DNA of 64,000 bases. It comes from Polyodon spathula (taxonomy: Eukaryota > Chordata > Actinopteri > Acipenseriformes > Polyodontidae). The notes beneath the pieces are model-generated. The model searched no databases. It was not told the DNA's origin and saw only the letters and a program-made list of their open reading frames with translations. This document shows positions 47,503-59,739 of the stretch, in pieces (positions within the stretch are counted from its first letter, which is position 1; each line of letters begins with the position of its first letter). Made by a program: the position numbers and the translations under genes. The stretch lies in NCBI RefSeq assembly GCF_017654505.1, contig NC_054548.1:39209545-39273544 (forward strand), written 5' to 3'.

Positions 47503-49093
47503 CAGTGCCTATAGTAAGTATCCACCCCCCTTGGACATTTTCAGTTTGTTGTGTTTCAACCAGAAATCTTGATGCATTTAAATTGTTTGTTTGTTTTTTT
47601 CCTTTGATTTACACAACCTACTCAACACTTTGAAGAGGCAACACTTTGTTTGCTGTGAAACAACAGTTAATGAAAATAAAAAAAAAACAGAAATGTTTTG
47701 ATTAGATAAGTATTCACCCCCCTGAGTCAATACTTGGTATAACCACCTTTGGCAGCAACTACAGCAGTGAGTCTTTTGGGGTAAGTCTCTACCAGGTTTG
47801 CACATCTGGATTGTACAATATTCGCCCATTCCTTTTTTGCAAAAGTTCTGTCAAGTTGAATGGGGATCGTTGGTGGAGAGCAATCTTCAAGTCTTGCCAC
47901 AGATTCTCCATCGGATTCAAGGTCGTACTTTGACTGGGCCAATCTACAACATTCACTTTTGAGTTTTTAAGCCACTCCAGTGTCACTTTGGCTGTGTGCT
48001 TGGGGTCATTGTCCTGCTGAAAGGTGAATCTCCGTCCCAGTCTTAGGTCTTTTGCAGATTGAAGCAGGTTTTCCTCAAGGATTTGCCTCTATTTAGCTCC
48101 ATCCATTTTGCCCTCTACCCTGACAAGCCTCCCAGGCCCTGTCGATGAAAAGCATCCACATAGCATGATGCTGCCACAACCATGCTTCAAGGTAGGGGTG
48201 GTGTTCTTTGGGTGATGTGCTGTGTTGGGTTTGCGTCAGACATAACGCTTTGCATTTAGGCCCAATCATTCAATTTTTGTTTCATCAGACCACAAAATCT
48301 TTTGCCACATCTTTTCAGAGTCTCCCACATACCTTTTTGCAAATTCGAAGCAGGATTTTACATGGGCTTTTTTTCCGAAATGTCTTTCTTCTTGCCACTC
48401 TTCCATACAGGCCAGATTTATGGAGTATCTCATTGACTGTTGACACATGGACAGTTTCACCCATCTCAGCCATGGAACGCTGTACGTCTTTCAGAGTTGT
48501 CATTGGCCCCTTGGTGGCATCTCTGACCAATGCCCTTCTTACCCAGCTGCTCAGTTTGGGAGGACGGCGTGCTCTAAGCAGATTCTGGGTGGTGCTGTAT
48601 ACCTTCCACTTCTTAGTGATCGACATGACTGTGCTGCAAGGGATATTCAATGCCTTTGAAATCTTTTTATACCCCTTCCCTGATCTGTGCCTTTCCACAA
48701 CTTTATCCTGGAGTTGTTTTGAAAGCTCCTTGGTCTTCATGGTATGTACTACCCAACTGTGGGACCTTACAGAGACAGGCGTATTTAATCTGAAATCATG
48801 TGAACCACTTTTATTGCACATATATGGACTCCATTTTACTTATTGTGTAAATTCTGGCAATTGGTTGCACCAGAGCTTATTTAGGAGTGTCATAGCAAAT
48901 GGGGTGAATACTTAACTAATGAAGACTTTTCAGGTTTTTATTTTTAATTGATTTTTTTCACACATTGAAAGTAGGTTCAGTAGGTTGTGTAAATCAAAGG
49001 GAAAAAAAAATCCCATTTAAATGCATCAATATTTCAGGTTGAAATACAACATTGAAAATGTCCAAGCGTGGTGAATACTTCCTATAGGCACTG
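47503..49093 (-). mobile_element. Full-length but inactivated Tc1/mariner transposon
   Basis: Both ends are present. The left TIR is cagtgcctatagtaagtat and the right TIR in reverse complement is cagtgcctataggaagtatt. The similarity runs for about 80 bp (ttggacattttc, ttgatgcatttaaa). TA dinucleotides flank both sides (47501-47502 and 49094-49095). The length, 1591 bp, is normal for a fish Tc1 element. The transposase gene runs on the minus strand and is broken. Confidence 0.93.
47727..48740 (-). pseudogene. Tc1-like transposase pseudogene
   Basis: Starts MKTKELSKQLQDKVVERHRS, with a helix-turn-helix reading GKGYKKISKALNIPCSTVMS, continuing to the second DNA-binding part and the RKTFRKKSPCK region. 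The frame then breaks near 48320. WSDETKIE (first catalytic aspartate) and, later, WPSQSTTLNPMENLW (catalytic glutamate region) are in other frames. The last part reads to a stop at 47727. Tc1 transposases are about 340 residues with a DD34E catalytic site. Because of frameshifts and stops no product is expected. An earlier in-frame methionine at 48821 exists, but this start fits the family. Confidence 0.88.
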
Positions 49094-49411
49094 TATAACC
49101 TATTGTTTCGTTTTGAACTAAAAGTATCATTGGGCTAAATGGAAAAATGAACTGGTATAGAGTACATTAAGATTTATTTCAGTTAAAAAAGATATGATTG
49201 TATTATTTACAAGTGTGTTTTCTGCTGCAATGTACACATTCAGCCTCCACAATTGTATAATTTCCATTCTAGAAATATTATAACTTTAAAACCCAGTATA
49301 AATCATAACAACACGTGTGATGAATTTGACCTTGAACTTGAATTAGATGTTTTCTCTTCCTCCTTTGTAAAAAAAATAAATAAACCATAGTAAAGTTAAA
49401 TAATAGGTAAT

Positions 49412-50042
49412 TGTCACAAAGACGGCTGAGTGGAGACGTCAGAACCAGGAAATGAATACACAAAGACAGGACCGATGAGGTGAAATTATGAAGATGCTTG
49501 CTTGAGCCTGTTTATTGCAAATAAAAGGTTTAAACTGACAAAAGGCAGGACACGGCACTTTACACCAAAACAAAAAGACTAACAAAACAAACACGGTAAG
49601 CAGATCGACACACTAACCAACACGTTGAGTTTAAATAAACAAGTATCGTGCTGGTCCCACCAGCACGCAATAGCAATTGATTTTAAACTCTTACTCTTTC
49701 TCCTCCTCTCTCTCCCGTTCCCTACTCACCGAACACCCAACCCCGAGTGAGTAAAACATGCATCTATATATATTGTTGTGCTGGGATTCAATTACCAATT
49801 AATTATTCACTTGAATCCCAGCACATAAATTAATTATGTGCAACCTCATGCTCACATATTAACTACTTTAAATGCACATGAAGTGATGTACAATCCCGTG
49901 CCTAAATACAATTATACATTTTTAAACACATGTGAACCACAGACCCGTTTATATCCCGTGTACCAGTGCCTATACACCAACATTTAACACACCACACGCA
50001 ACATATACAGACAATACACACAGGGGCAGGCACTTTGTCACA
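49412..50042 (-). mobile_element. Solo LTR, family A, perfect target duplication
   Basis: In minus orientation it begins tgtgacaaagtgcctgcccc and ends cgtctttgtgaca. It is flanked by gtaat on both sides (49407-49411 and 50043-50047), a perfect 5-bp target duplication. The minus strand shows a TATA-like atatatatagatgc near 49770 and an AATAAA near 49510, as expected of an LTR promoter and polyadenylation signal. The length is 631 bp. It is the best-preserved of three family members here. Confidence 0.85.
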
Positions 50043-50175
50043 GTAATATTGTACAGTCCATGGAGATATGGCAAAACCATGAGGAAAGTAACATTACCAT
50101 GCACATGTATAGCTTTGGGTAACTCCTTGATATAGCACCATCATTATTTTACAGTAAGTCAGAGTTGGCATCTAT

Positions 50176-50746
50176 AGCTCCTTTCACACTGGCACTCCTA
50201 CCTGGACCCAGACCTAGATCCGAACCCGAGTCCTGGCTGACTGGGTCACAATCCCGCGTAGGGTGGAACCACGTACCCGGGTTGGTTAACATGGGTCCCA
50301 GCGACCCACCTCAGGATATGAGTTGACATGCTTTGACCTGGGTTGAGCCAAACAAAATGCTTGACGGTTGTTCGTCAGCCAATACAATAACAAACAGTCA
50401 CGCCTGTATGAAGGTTTCACTTCCGCAAGGAACATTTCTCTTTATTCTGTTTAGCCATATTTGTGTTTATTGAGACACAGCATGAGCCAGATTGCAGCAG
50501 GCATGAAGAAACGTTTGCTCTAATCAACATTTGGGCTGACGGTTCGATCCAGAGAAGCTTGGATGGAAGCGTCAGTAACAAGCTGCTTCCAGGGCATTGA
50601 TATGCACATTTTATACTTGCTCCTGTCACCCAGGTCAACCCTGCTTTATCAAAAGCAGTGTGAAATTGCGTACTCAACCCACAATACATCAGGTCCTGCC
50701 CGGGTAGGTTCTGACCCAGGTAGATCATGTTAGTGTGAAAGGGGCT
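50176..50746. mobile_element. 571-bp MITE, CCCGGGTT-rich
   Basis: The termini agctcctttcacact and agtgtgaaaggggct are inverted with one mismatch. TAT flanks both sides (50173-50175 and 50747-50749). Subterminal blocks are rich in cccgggtt, gacctgggttga and their inverses. Truncated relatives lie at 9340-9600 and 59625-59730. No transposase. The superfamily is not certain, and a 3-bp AT-rich duplication would suit PIF/Harbinger. Confidence 0.75.
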
Positions 50747-50749
50747 TAT

Positions 50750-53700
50750 CACCTCAATGACAGTCATAAATCTTCGATTGGTATCATTCTCCTCAAGGTG
50801 TCTGTTTTTGTATTCCTTGCTACTTTTATTGAGATAAGCTGGTTAATCATGGTCCTTGTATCATCTTTTTATGTGGCCAGCTCTGGGATCTAGGATCTGC
50901 ACAAGCAGCTGCTTGAACTGCTCCATGATACCATGCAGCTGGCCTTGAAGAATGTACAGATGCATAGAAGTACACAGATCTGTAGGGATATGCAATATTC
51001 AAACGCCGCTAGTCTTGCTTTTAATCAAAACAAAGCATGAAAACTCTTTTAGGTAAGATAACACTATAATTATGAAAAAGTATGATTGTGCAACACTGTG
51101 AACGTTAAATAATGATACGGGGGGCCCAATTTGCATGATGCGGCAAGTCTCTAATTCTAGGGCAAAACATGTTTGCCCTTGATTTTGATAAAAAAAAATA
51201 ATAATAATTGGCGCAAACGGGAACAAACAGCCTTTGTCCTGGAAAGTGATTTTGGTGACTTATTTGCCCTGTCCTTTTCTGTCTGAGTTAAAGCCACTGG
51301 TTAGCATAACATTTAAGATGTGGCCTTATTTGCATGTTAGCTTTGAGTGATTTCTGTGACAATGAAGACAGCGGTGACTGCGTCTCAAAATAAGCGGTTA
51401 AGGGGAGGTTTAATACAGTTGGTCTCATTATGCAAAGGGGACAGCAAGTGATGAAAGTGAGAACACACATTTTCCAAACAATGTTCTATATATGTATTAT
51501 ATCTTAGATTTTATATCTATATCTTAGATTTTAAAATAAACAATAAATAATATATCTGTGCGAACGGGCCTTGTTAACTTTACTCTGAAAAACATATATT
51601 TATACGAAAAAAATGCAGACAAATATATATCTTACTTCATAATTACAGGAAGCAATTTATTCCAAAGTGTTTTACATTTGAATATATACGTAATAATTTT
51701 CTGTGTAGGGCCTTTGGGAACTTGCATATGTTTCAAACCCCACACAGGTAGAAAATATTCTCTTAAAAATGCATTATCTGGAGTACATTATTTTATACAG
51801 GTATGGACTTTATATTATTTAAGGAAACAGTTTTTCTTTGTCAGAATTTTTCATTAATATATGAAGCCAGTACAGATCATTCTGCCTGTAAGGTGTCACT
51901 TTGGAGACGTTGTAAAATCTATATCGAAAAGATGTGATTGATACTTAAACTTCAATGATATTGTGAAAGGTTCATCCTTTTGAATGATGTATTGGATTAG
52001 AAAATAACTGAATTTATAACGATGTATGTACTTTCATCTATAAGCATAAGTAACAAATACCCCTAATATTACTTCTCATTGATGTTCTTTCTGTCTATCT
52101 GTGTTTGTTGCAAGCTGCCATATTATATTACAATGACGTGAGGAAGTGGAGTTGCTGCATCAGAACTACAAGAAATTATCTATGAGTCAATTAAAGCCAG
52201 AGGAATGGAGAAAGGCAACATATGAACTAGACTTTCATCGATTTTGCACCATATAACTAACAGACTTTCTAAAATCAACACAAATGGTCATAACTCTTTA
52301 CCCCTGGCAGATTTCAAAACGGGTCATCTTTGTTCCAGTTAAAAATACAAATACAAGCTTGTAGCCACATGGATAAACTAACAGTTGGGCTCAACCTTGT
52401 GTGAAAGATTGCAGCACTCACTAAAACTCACTAAAGCCCGCCACCTCCCTCTCAAACTCTACGGGAGTCCTGGTTGTTTTATAGCGTGTTTACACTTACA
52501 ACTCGGACCTGAACTGGTTCAGAGTCCATCAGTTTAGAGCCACCCATCTACACTTGAGCACAGACCTCAGCCATCTTTGGCCCAGTATGCTTGCGCATAC
52601 TGAACTGTAGTGTGTGCCTGATGACCTCATATCCACCATCCCTTTCGTGAAGCCATTTTCCATCCCCAAAACACAGAGGAAGTGTTTAACTCACCAACAA
52701 GCCTGTCATTTGTGTCACTTGTGTGTTTCTACTTCAAGGTGGTCATTCCCTGCTAGTTAATATTTAATTTTGATAGCGGAAATGGAGCGAAGCATTGAAA
52801 AATAGATCAGTTATTACCTTTTAAACATATGACACACAAATTATATAATTGGTAGTGCTGTGATGGATATAATTAAATAAGTGCTATGCGTAGGTCTAAA
52901 AGCACATTACTTTTTAACAAAAGGGCTCTATTCACCCCTTGAAGGGAACCTTTCATTTTCATTGCGTAATGATTTGTTTAATATTATATAGAGATACCCA
53001 CAAAACCGAACATTTCATAATATTGATACATATCAAAATATGATCACAGGTTACATTTGTAGATATGTGGGAAAATTTGTGTACGTGGCAAATATAAGCC
53101 GTCTCAGGGATCGCTGTGTTCACAGTAGACCAAAAAACAGACCAAAGCTGTCACAGAGTCCCTTCTGGAGCAAGTCACTTTTAGGATGGCTGGAAATGGG
53201 ACAGCCACTGTATATTTACAAAAAAAAAAAAAAAAAAACTAAACCGTCTCTGTGTAAGAGCTAGAGTAAATGGTATTAGAAAGTGGCTGCTCTTGTGAGT
53301 GATATGATTTCAGTATTGGCGTGTGATACATTAAAATATTATGTGGTTTTCAGTTTAAGAAATTCACCATGGTTCAACATTTGGCTTTGTGCATATCCAC
53401 TGCTGAAGATACACTAGAAATGAAATAGGTAGATTAACTTTTTCACAAAGTGGTGGAACTAACACTGCCCTACAGTTAGCAGTTTAATGGTAATATTTTG
53501 TTTTCATTTCATAGAATAATATTTACAATTGAGAAGAATGTTTTAAAATGGCCTTTGCTGTGTTTTAAACTGAAATGTTCATACATTTATTTTATTCATT
53601 CTAAGTTACTGCAAAAAATGTTTCTTTTCTTCCCATCTATATAAAATTAGGATACATAAAATGTACAAGTAGATGACATGGCTTGCCACAATGTATAAAG

Positions 53701-55690
53701 AGAAGCTGGGTAAAGAGAGACTAGGACAAAAGTTAATGGGATGGCTGAAAGATAGTGCCAGTTTAATTTAATGATTTCCCTAATACATTGGAGGATATGC
53801 AGTAATTGGAAAGTAATCTGAGCAGCTCATGAATTTTTCCTTTTATTGACAGCAATATGTTGTGGGAATTCCTCAGCTTTTCCTTGACTGTATTTGTTAG
53901 CACATGAGTCGCTTGATGCTTCTACTCACTTTTAATTGTTGGGGCCGTCGATGCTTCATGTATATGTGCTTGTTGTTATTTTGAGTGATTGGTCATAAAA
54001 TGCCACAGAAGCATTAGTTTGTAAGGCACCAGTGCCGGATAAGAAAACAGTGACAAAAACTGTACCCAAATCTGATACAGCGGTCATAAAAGAGAAATAC
54101 ATTTCCGACAATCATGAAAAAGTCTTCCTGTTTACTCACCAGCTAACAGAAATTATGTGGTTTTTGTGGTACTATGACTGGGTGGCTATCTATAATTGTG
54201 TTTATTTCTATTTAGATAAGCCTAACGACTTGCATACCTGAACCCATTAATAATGATTGTGACCCAGATTTATCAGGCATATTTAGTGAGCGGAAGACGA
54301 ACATGAACAACAGGCGTTGTTTGAATAAGTCTCTAATCAACATTTGAGACTTATTCAAATTTTATTATTTCCCCGTACAATTTTGAACTTGTTAGCTACT
54401 ACAATTATGAGTAAACATTAAGAAGATTACTTACAAAACCTGTTCTCTTACACTATATTATAAGAGCAAGCTAATGAGAAAGGTTTATGTGGGTTAATTT
54501 GTTTTCTGTGTTCAATGGAAGAAAATTCATCCACAGTTTTAGCTGTCTCTTTGAAATGTGTCTACTGTGTACCCAGGAAACAATGAGCGTTGTTTTTGTT
54601 TTTCATATGAAATCTAAAAGTTAAAAGGCTTAGAATGTGCATCTAACAGTTGTGTTAGGTGTACACCTATGGAAAACCCTTGGCACACATTTACAGAAAA
54701 TAAGTTCTGAACTTGTACTGTTTTAACAAGTTTTGAGGACCCACAATACAGTCCAAATTCTTGATAGAGGGTTGGCTCATTTCAGTAACTGCTGCTACAG
54801 TACACATGCAGATGCATGCAGGACTTCTGATAAGGAGTGGTGGGGGCTACAGTAGGGAGCTTCAATGAACAGTGCTCATATAAATGTCTGGACAGGAAAG
54901 CCTGGGGTTGGGTTGAGAAAATATCAGAGATCCACGAGCAGCTACAATCACACTTTAGTGGGTTTGCTGGCGTGCCACAGGGATATCTTTACCATTATGT
55001 TCTGAGAATGTTCTGTTGATGTGTTGTGTATGTACTGGGATGTTAACGTAACAGAAATGTCTGTGCCAGCTCTAACAATGAACCCTAATACAGACTGTAA
55101 AATTACTGTTTGGGAATGTAAATATATCTGTCTGTAACTCATAAATATGTACAAAATTCAAATGTTTGAAAATAAAGAAGTTAACCGGTATACTTGACCT
55201 GTTCGCACCAAGGAGACTTAGTCATTTCACAGCCAATTTGTTTCTGTAAGTAGACAAATATTGGCTTTTGTATTACTTTTTGCATTTTGGTACAGGCAGT
55301 TAATCATTTCATTGTTTTCTCAACATAGCACCTTTGCCTTTACCTTTTCTCAGCACTTTTTGCCATAAATGTCCTCATAGAAACCTTCTGAAACTGCTGA
55401 ATATTCTATTACTCATACCGTATTAGGAAAATGACTCAATCTATGCCAGCCGTTAAAGGTTCAACCTGCAGTACCCAAAGACACTTACAATTTTCCCACA
55501 GTTTTAAAACACCCACTTTGTCTGCATGTAGCCCCACAAAACAAAAGTGTTTTCTTCAGACATTTTGTATGAGTACAAAAAGGGTTGTAATTTAAAAAAA
55601 TGAGGTTAACGACTTGTGAAAAATTTTTACAAATACGTAACGACGACTTAATTAATATTGCATGAATTTTATATAATTGACCTGTATCGC
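50750..55690. other. Mostly unassigned intergenic sequence
   Basis: No exons were recognised. A segment at about 52480-52620 (agcgtgtttacacttacaac, then tcggacctgaactggttc) resembles a MITE terminus but lacks a visible partner. An A-run lies at 53220-53238. Short open frames look like chance. Confidence 0.45.
54320..54359. repeat. Perfect 14-bp hairpin
   Basis: The arms tttgaataagtctc and gagacttattcaaa pair perfectly around a 12-base loop. Confidence 0.8.

Positions 55691-55693
<3 letters not shown>

Positions 55694-55755
<62 letters not shown>
55694..55755. repeat. (TA)n microsatellite
   Basis: About 30 TA units with a short CA tail. Confidence 0.97.
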
Positions 55756-55759
<4 letters not shown>

Positions 55760-55763
<4 letters not shown>

Positions 55764-58080
55764 ACAGATACATAGATAAGACATCAGTTCAAGACATAAG
55801 AAATCTTGTGATAATGCATATTATACTGGAGACCATTATTGTAGAAGTATTTTCTACAGTTGTTAGATTTAAAAAATACGAGAACAAAGATCACTATAAA
55901 CCTGAAAGCCGCAAGCGCTGAGGTTTACAGGTAAATAAGGCCTCAAAAGGAAACACGTGAAACTCTCCATACACGTTTGTGGTAAGTGCATTTAATGTTT
56001 TTTTTTCTTTGAAAACTATGTGCAATTGTATTTTTATTTCACTATTTTAAATCATGCAGTTTCATTCACTATGTACAGTAAGCCTCACATGTGCAGTTCT
56101 GAATGATGCAAACATGTTTGAAAATCCTACATCTGGTATCTGGGACCACACTACTTTAAAGAAAGCTTTTAGTTGGCAAGACTATCACATGGTCTATCAT
56201 ACTTACACTTCCTAGGCCATTTCACCTCAGCAATTAGGTCAAGACATGTCAGCCATTAGGGGAAATTGCTAATTGTTTATTTACAGCAAAGAAGGCACTG
56301 AAATGAACTAAGACGTGCAAGTGTAACAGAGTACCTGAAATTTCTTTAATCATGTATGGTACCAAATGCATATTTTTGAACGACAGACAAGAATGAATTT
56401 CTTATCGGTAACCTCTTTCAGACATAGACATAAATAAAAAGCTTAGGGGTATATATATCATGATCGACCAACGCAGCGCTAAATTGATGGAGTGTAAAGT
56501 AACACTCTGCCATGGCACAAATAGACGAACAAAATGACAAAACAGTGGACAAACAGACAAACAATTACCTTATTGGTGATTCCAGCACATTGTAGCAGTT
56601 ATTACTTTCTTTCTATTTTCTCCTTCTGTCGTGCATAGTTATGATGTATATCTAGGGTTTATGTTACAACTGTGTCCTCGTCAATTACCATTAAAGAAAA
56701 TACCCGTTATAGCTCATAATGTAATTATTAATCATAATAAACACAATACCTCAATAAGAACTAGCGATTCTGGCTTAATTATCCCTAGATTCATGATGAA
56801 AAGAGATTAACAATTCATATTATCTATGTTTAAATAATTCAAATCAATCATAAATGTGTATGTGTGAAGCACTCTTAATAGTTCATCACGCATTGTTCAA
56901 TTCAGTCACACATTACTTATTCAGTACATGCACCAGCTTCCATGTGGCTAAGTACGCACGTGACGATATCAATATCAATGCTTCAGTTCAGTTACTTACA
57001 ATAACAATAACTAAACACACAATATAAGTTTGATACTTAGTCTGTTGGTGCAATGTTTAAAACAAAGTCTTCTTAACACAGTCGTCCTCTCTTTAGAAGT
57101 TAGTTGGGCAGCGGCACAGTGCAGTATCTCTGTGAAGTCTGTAGGCAAAAGCTTCTGTCATTCTGGAGAGAGACTATTTTCTCCGGGACAGCTTTGAAGA
57201 TTACATCATTGCGTCTTCGTTGAAGAACTTCAGAGTTTGAGTTAAGTGCGATGAGATGTTTTGAAGAAAGAGCGAATCCAGCGAGAGTCCAGAGAGAGTC
57301 TAGCGTACAGAGAGAAGAGCAGAGATAAGCTGAGAGAGTGAAAATTCTTGTTTTGAGTTTAAATAACACAATATATAGGTGTTCCCTTGTACCTGTAAAC
57401 AAGTCCTTGTCAGTCCTTCCGTGGTTCACAGTATTTGATAGACAGTTGCGTGTCACAAAAACAGGGTGTGTTAGAAATGGAATGTATCCGCCTATTTTGT
57501 TATCAAAGGATTTTACATTTATCATTTAAACATCCTAGTCAATATAACTTTAGTCACATTCATAGGAGAAGCATACAAATTTCAGTTTCATTCTCTATAC
57601 AAAATTACGATAACAAGTATATAAAACAGATCATAATACAATCAAAGGATAATATTTAAAAATAATTATTAGTTTATAATATTAATTTAAAACACAATAA
57701 ACACCTTCAGATTTATTGGGAAACTTACTTAAAATAACTATTAAACTCGTGTCCACAAGTTATGTAATTAAAAATGATTCTTAAAGCATTTTAACTAACT
57801 TTTAACACAATAATGATACAACTGCATTGTAGCTATAGCTTGCCTTGGTAAGTTTTATGACCCCTTACAATCAGATAACATTTTGGAAGGTGAGCTTCAA
57901 AGAGGTAACACAGTTTGTGTTCTGTGCCTTATCTACTACCTTTGTAGTGGATCTGGTTAAAATGTTCTGGAATCGGTGTTAACAACCCAACCCCCACAGC
58001 ATGTCACACAGACAACAGAATTAAATATCTGAGAAATGCTTATATTAAAATTAATTTAACCATAAATTTCTTTGACACTC
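55760..58080. other. Mostly unassigned intergenic sequence
   Basis: Near 56448-56500, aggggtatatatatcatgat then cgaccaacgcagcgctaaat resembles the Harbinger-like terminus at 12136, so a MITE fragment is possible. The 141-codon minus frame at 57100-57525 has no recognisable domain. Confidence 0.4.
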
Positions 58081-58392
58081 CACACCCGTTCTCCACTCAT
58101 CGAACACACAACCCATAGTGAGTGAAACGTGCATCTATATATATATACAGCTGTGCCAAGATTCAATTACTAATTCATCATTCACTTGAATCCCAGCACA
58201 TGAATTAATTTGTGCAATCCCCGTGCTCACATAGTATTACATACTTTATCTGCCTGTGCCTAAATACAACTGTATATTTTAAATCACTCATGCTGCACAG
58301 ACGCATTTATATCCCGTGCAGCAATATCTATACACCAACATTAACACGCAACACAGAACACAAATACACAGAGGGGCAGGCACTTGGCCACA
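58081..58392 (-). mobile_element. Truncated LTR, family A
   Basis: It shares with the 49412-50042 copy cgaacacacaaccc..agtgagtgaaa, the TATA-like tatatatata, attcacttgaatcccagcac and the end gaggggcaggcacttggcca. Only the U3-like half is left, and the other end (by about 58080) is lost. Confidence 0.75.
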
Positions 58393-58639
58393 AAGACCTA
58401 TACAAAGAATTGTACATAAGCAAATAGCCAGTATTGAGATAGAAGTTCATCCTCAGGTAGAGGACTCTCTTATGAGGATCCTCATATCTCAGTACTCTCC
58501 CTCTGTATCTGGGTTGTTCAGGAAGGTTAGGAGCATGCAAAGAAATTGTGTATTTGACTGCCTACTGTGGCATTATTGCCCACATTGTCAAAACAGGTAA
58601 CCCAGCAATAACAGAAGAGCCAGAGCACTTGCAATTTTT

Positions 58640-58790
58640 ATTTTTTAATCACTCTTCCAGCAGTGAGGACAGATCTCAAACCCCAGTGTACTACAGCGGA
58701 CATTTTGAAAAGAGCTTTGAAACAGGCTTTAAAGTTATAAATGTAAAAAGTTGTCAGAACCCAGCTTCTTAGTCTTTAAGGGTGTGAATG
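58640..58790. mobile_element. Partial copy of the 33866-34371 fold-back MITE
   Basis: Shared blocks are gaggacagatctcaaac, gcggacattttg, agagctttgaaacag and gctttaaag. Only the right half remains. Confidence 0.65.
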
Positions 58791-58964
58791 TATATTCAGA
58801 TTCATTATTTAGACTATGAGTTTAGAAAATATAAATGCTAATAGCTGAAGAAAGAAATTTGTACTGAATTAAAACAGTGTGTTTCTTGACCACCCTAAGT
58901 ACAGTACAAAACTCAAGCAAGGTATCATACATTTTGTTATACATTTACCAATTACAAACACAAT

Positions 58965-59040
58965 GAAATTGGAGGGCACACACAGATGGAGGGCGGGCGT
59001 GAACCCGGGACCTCTCATACAAAGCATAGCGGCAATACTG
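58965..59040 (-). mobile_element. tRNA-like SINE fragment
   Basis: In reverse complement it reads tgagaggtcccgggttcacg, close to a tRNA B box, with a tRNA-like 5' part (gtacagcagtattgccgcta). Eroded, with no intact tRNA structure. Confidence 0.35.
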
Positions 59041-59066
59041 CTGTACAAAAGGAACGCAAGGAACGT

Positions 59067-59481
59067 TGTGGCAGAGCAAAGCTCTGCCCTTTAAATTGGC
59101 AGAGATGGGGTTAACTTCCCCTACCTGCCTGGGTTTATTATGTTCAGGTGGCTGGGGTTGATTAGTTGATTAGGTTGATTAACGATCAATCAGCGCCCAG
59201 CCACCTAATATAAAAGGAGGCCTCTGCTTCTCATTTGGAGAGAGGGAGCTGAGGAAGCAGGTTGGGTTTTTTGGGTTGTTTATAAAGTTTGAATCCAGTG
59301 AAGGCATCGCCCAGCCTGGAAACTGTTATTTTTGTAAGTTTTGCTTTTTATCTTTTTTGTGTTTAAATTGCTTTGTTTTGGCCCTTGTGCCCTTTCATTT
59401 TGTGTTTATTTATAATAAAATAGTTATTTTTTTGAACTGCAGTCTGTCTCTGGGCCTCTATCCACTCGCCAGCCTGCCACA
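59067..59481 (+). mobile_element. Solo LTR, perfect target duplication
   Basis: Begins tgtggcagagcaaagctctg and ends agcctgccaca. aacgt flanks both sides (59062-59066 and 59482-59486). It contains a TATA box (aatataaaagg) near 59210 and aataaaat near 59415, as expected of U3/R/U5. It is 415 bp long with no adjoining internal region. Its first ~100 bp resemble in layout the minus-strand LTR at 15919-16318 (gggatggggttaa and a downstream tataaaa..gg). Confidence 0.85.
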
Positions 59482-59624
59482 AACGTATATTGGGCTTATG
59501 TCTCTGTGTGTGAATATGTCACCTACCAGCCCTGCCACTGCCTTCCCCTGTGCGTATCTATAAAAAAGACTACACACCTCTACACATCATTATTTTATTG
59601 AAATCATACCCCACATTGCAGACC

Positions 59625-59730
59625 CCTGAGTTATGAAACGCTTTGACCCGGGTTGAGCGAGGCACCGGGTCCCAACCCGGGTAGGTTCCGACCCGGGTAC
59701 AGCACGCCATTGTGAAAGGGGCTTAGGTAC
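59625..59730. mobile_element. End fragment of CCCGGGTT-rich MITE family
   Basis: Reads gctttgacccgggttgagc, gggtcccaacccgggtagg, gacccgggt and ends cattgtgaaaggggctta. It matches the right terminus and subterminal blocks of 50176-50746. Confidence 0.65.
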
Positions 59731-59739
59731 TTTCATCTC

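Noticed and set aside
48208..48915. 235-codon plus-strand open frame
   Set aside because: It is the antisense shadow of the Tc1 transposase pseudogene on the minus strand.
57100..57525. 141-codon minus-strand open frame
   Set aside because: No recognisable domain, no splice partners seen and AT-rich surroundings. Treated as chance.
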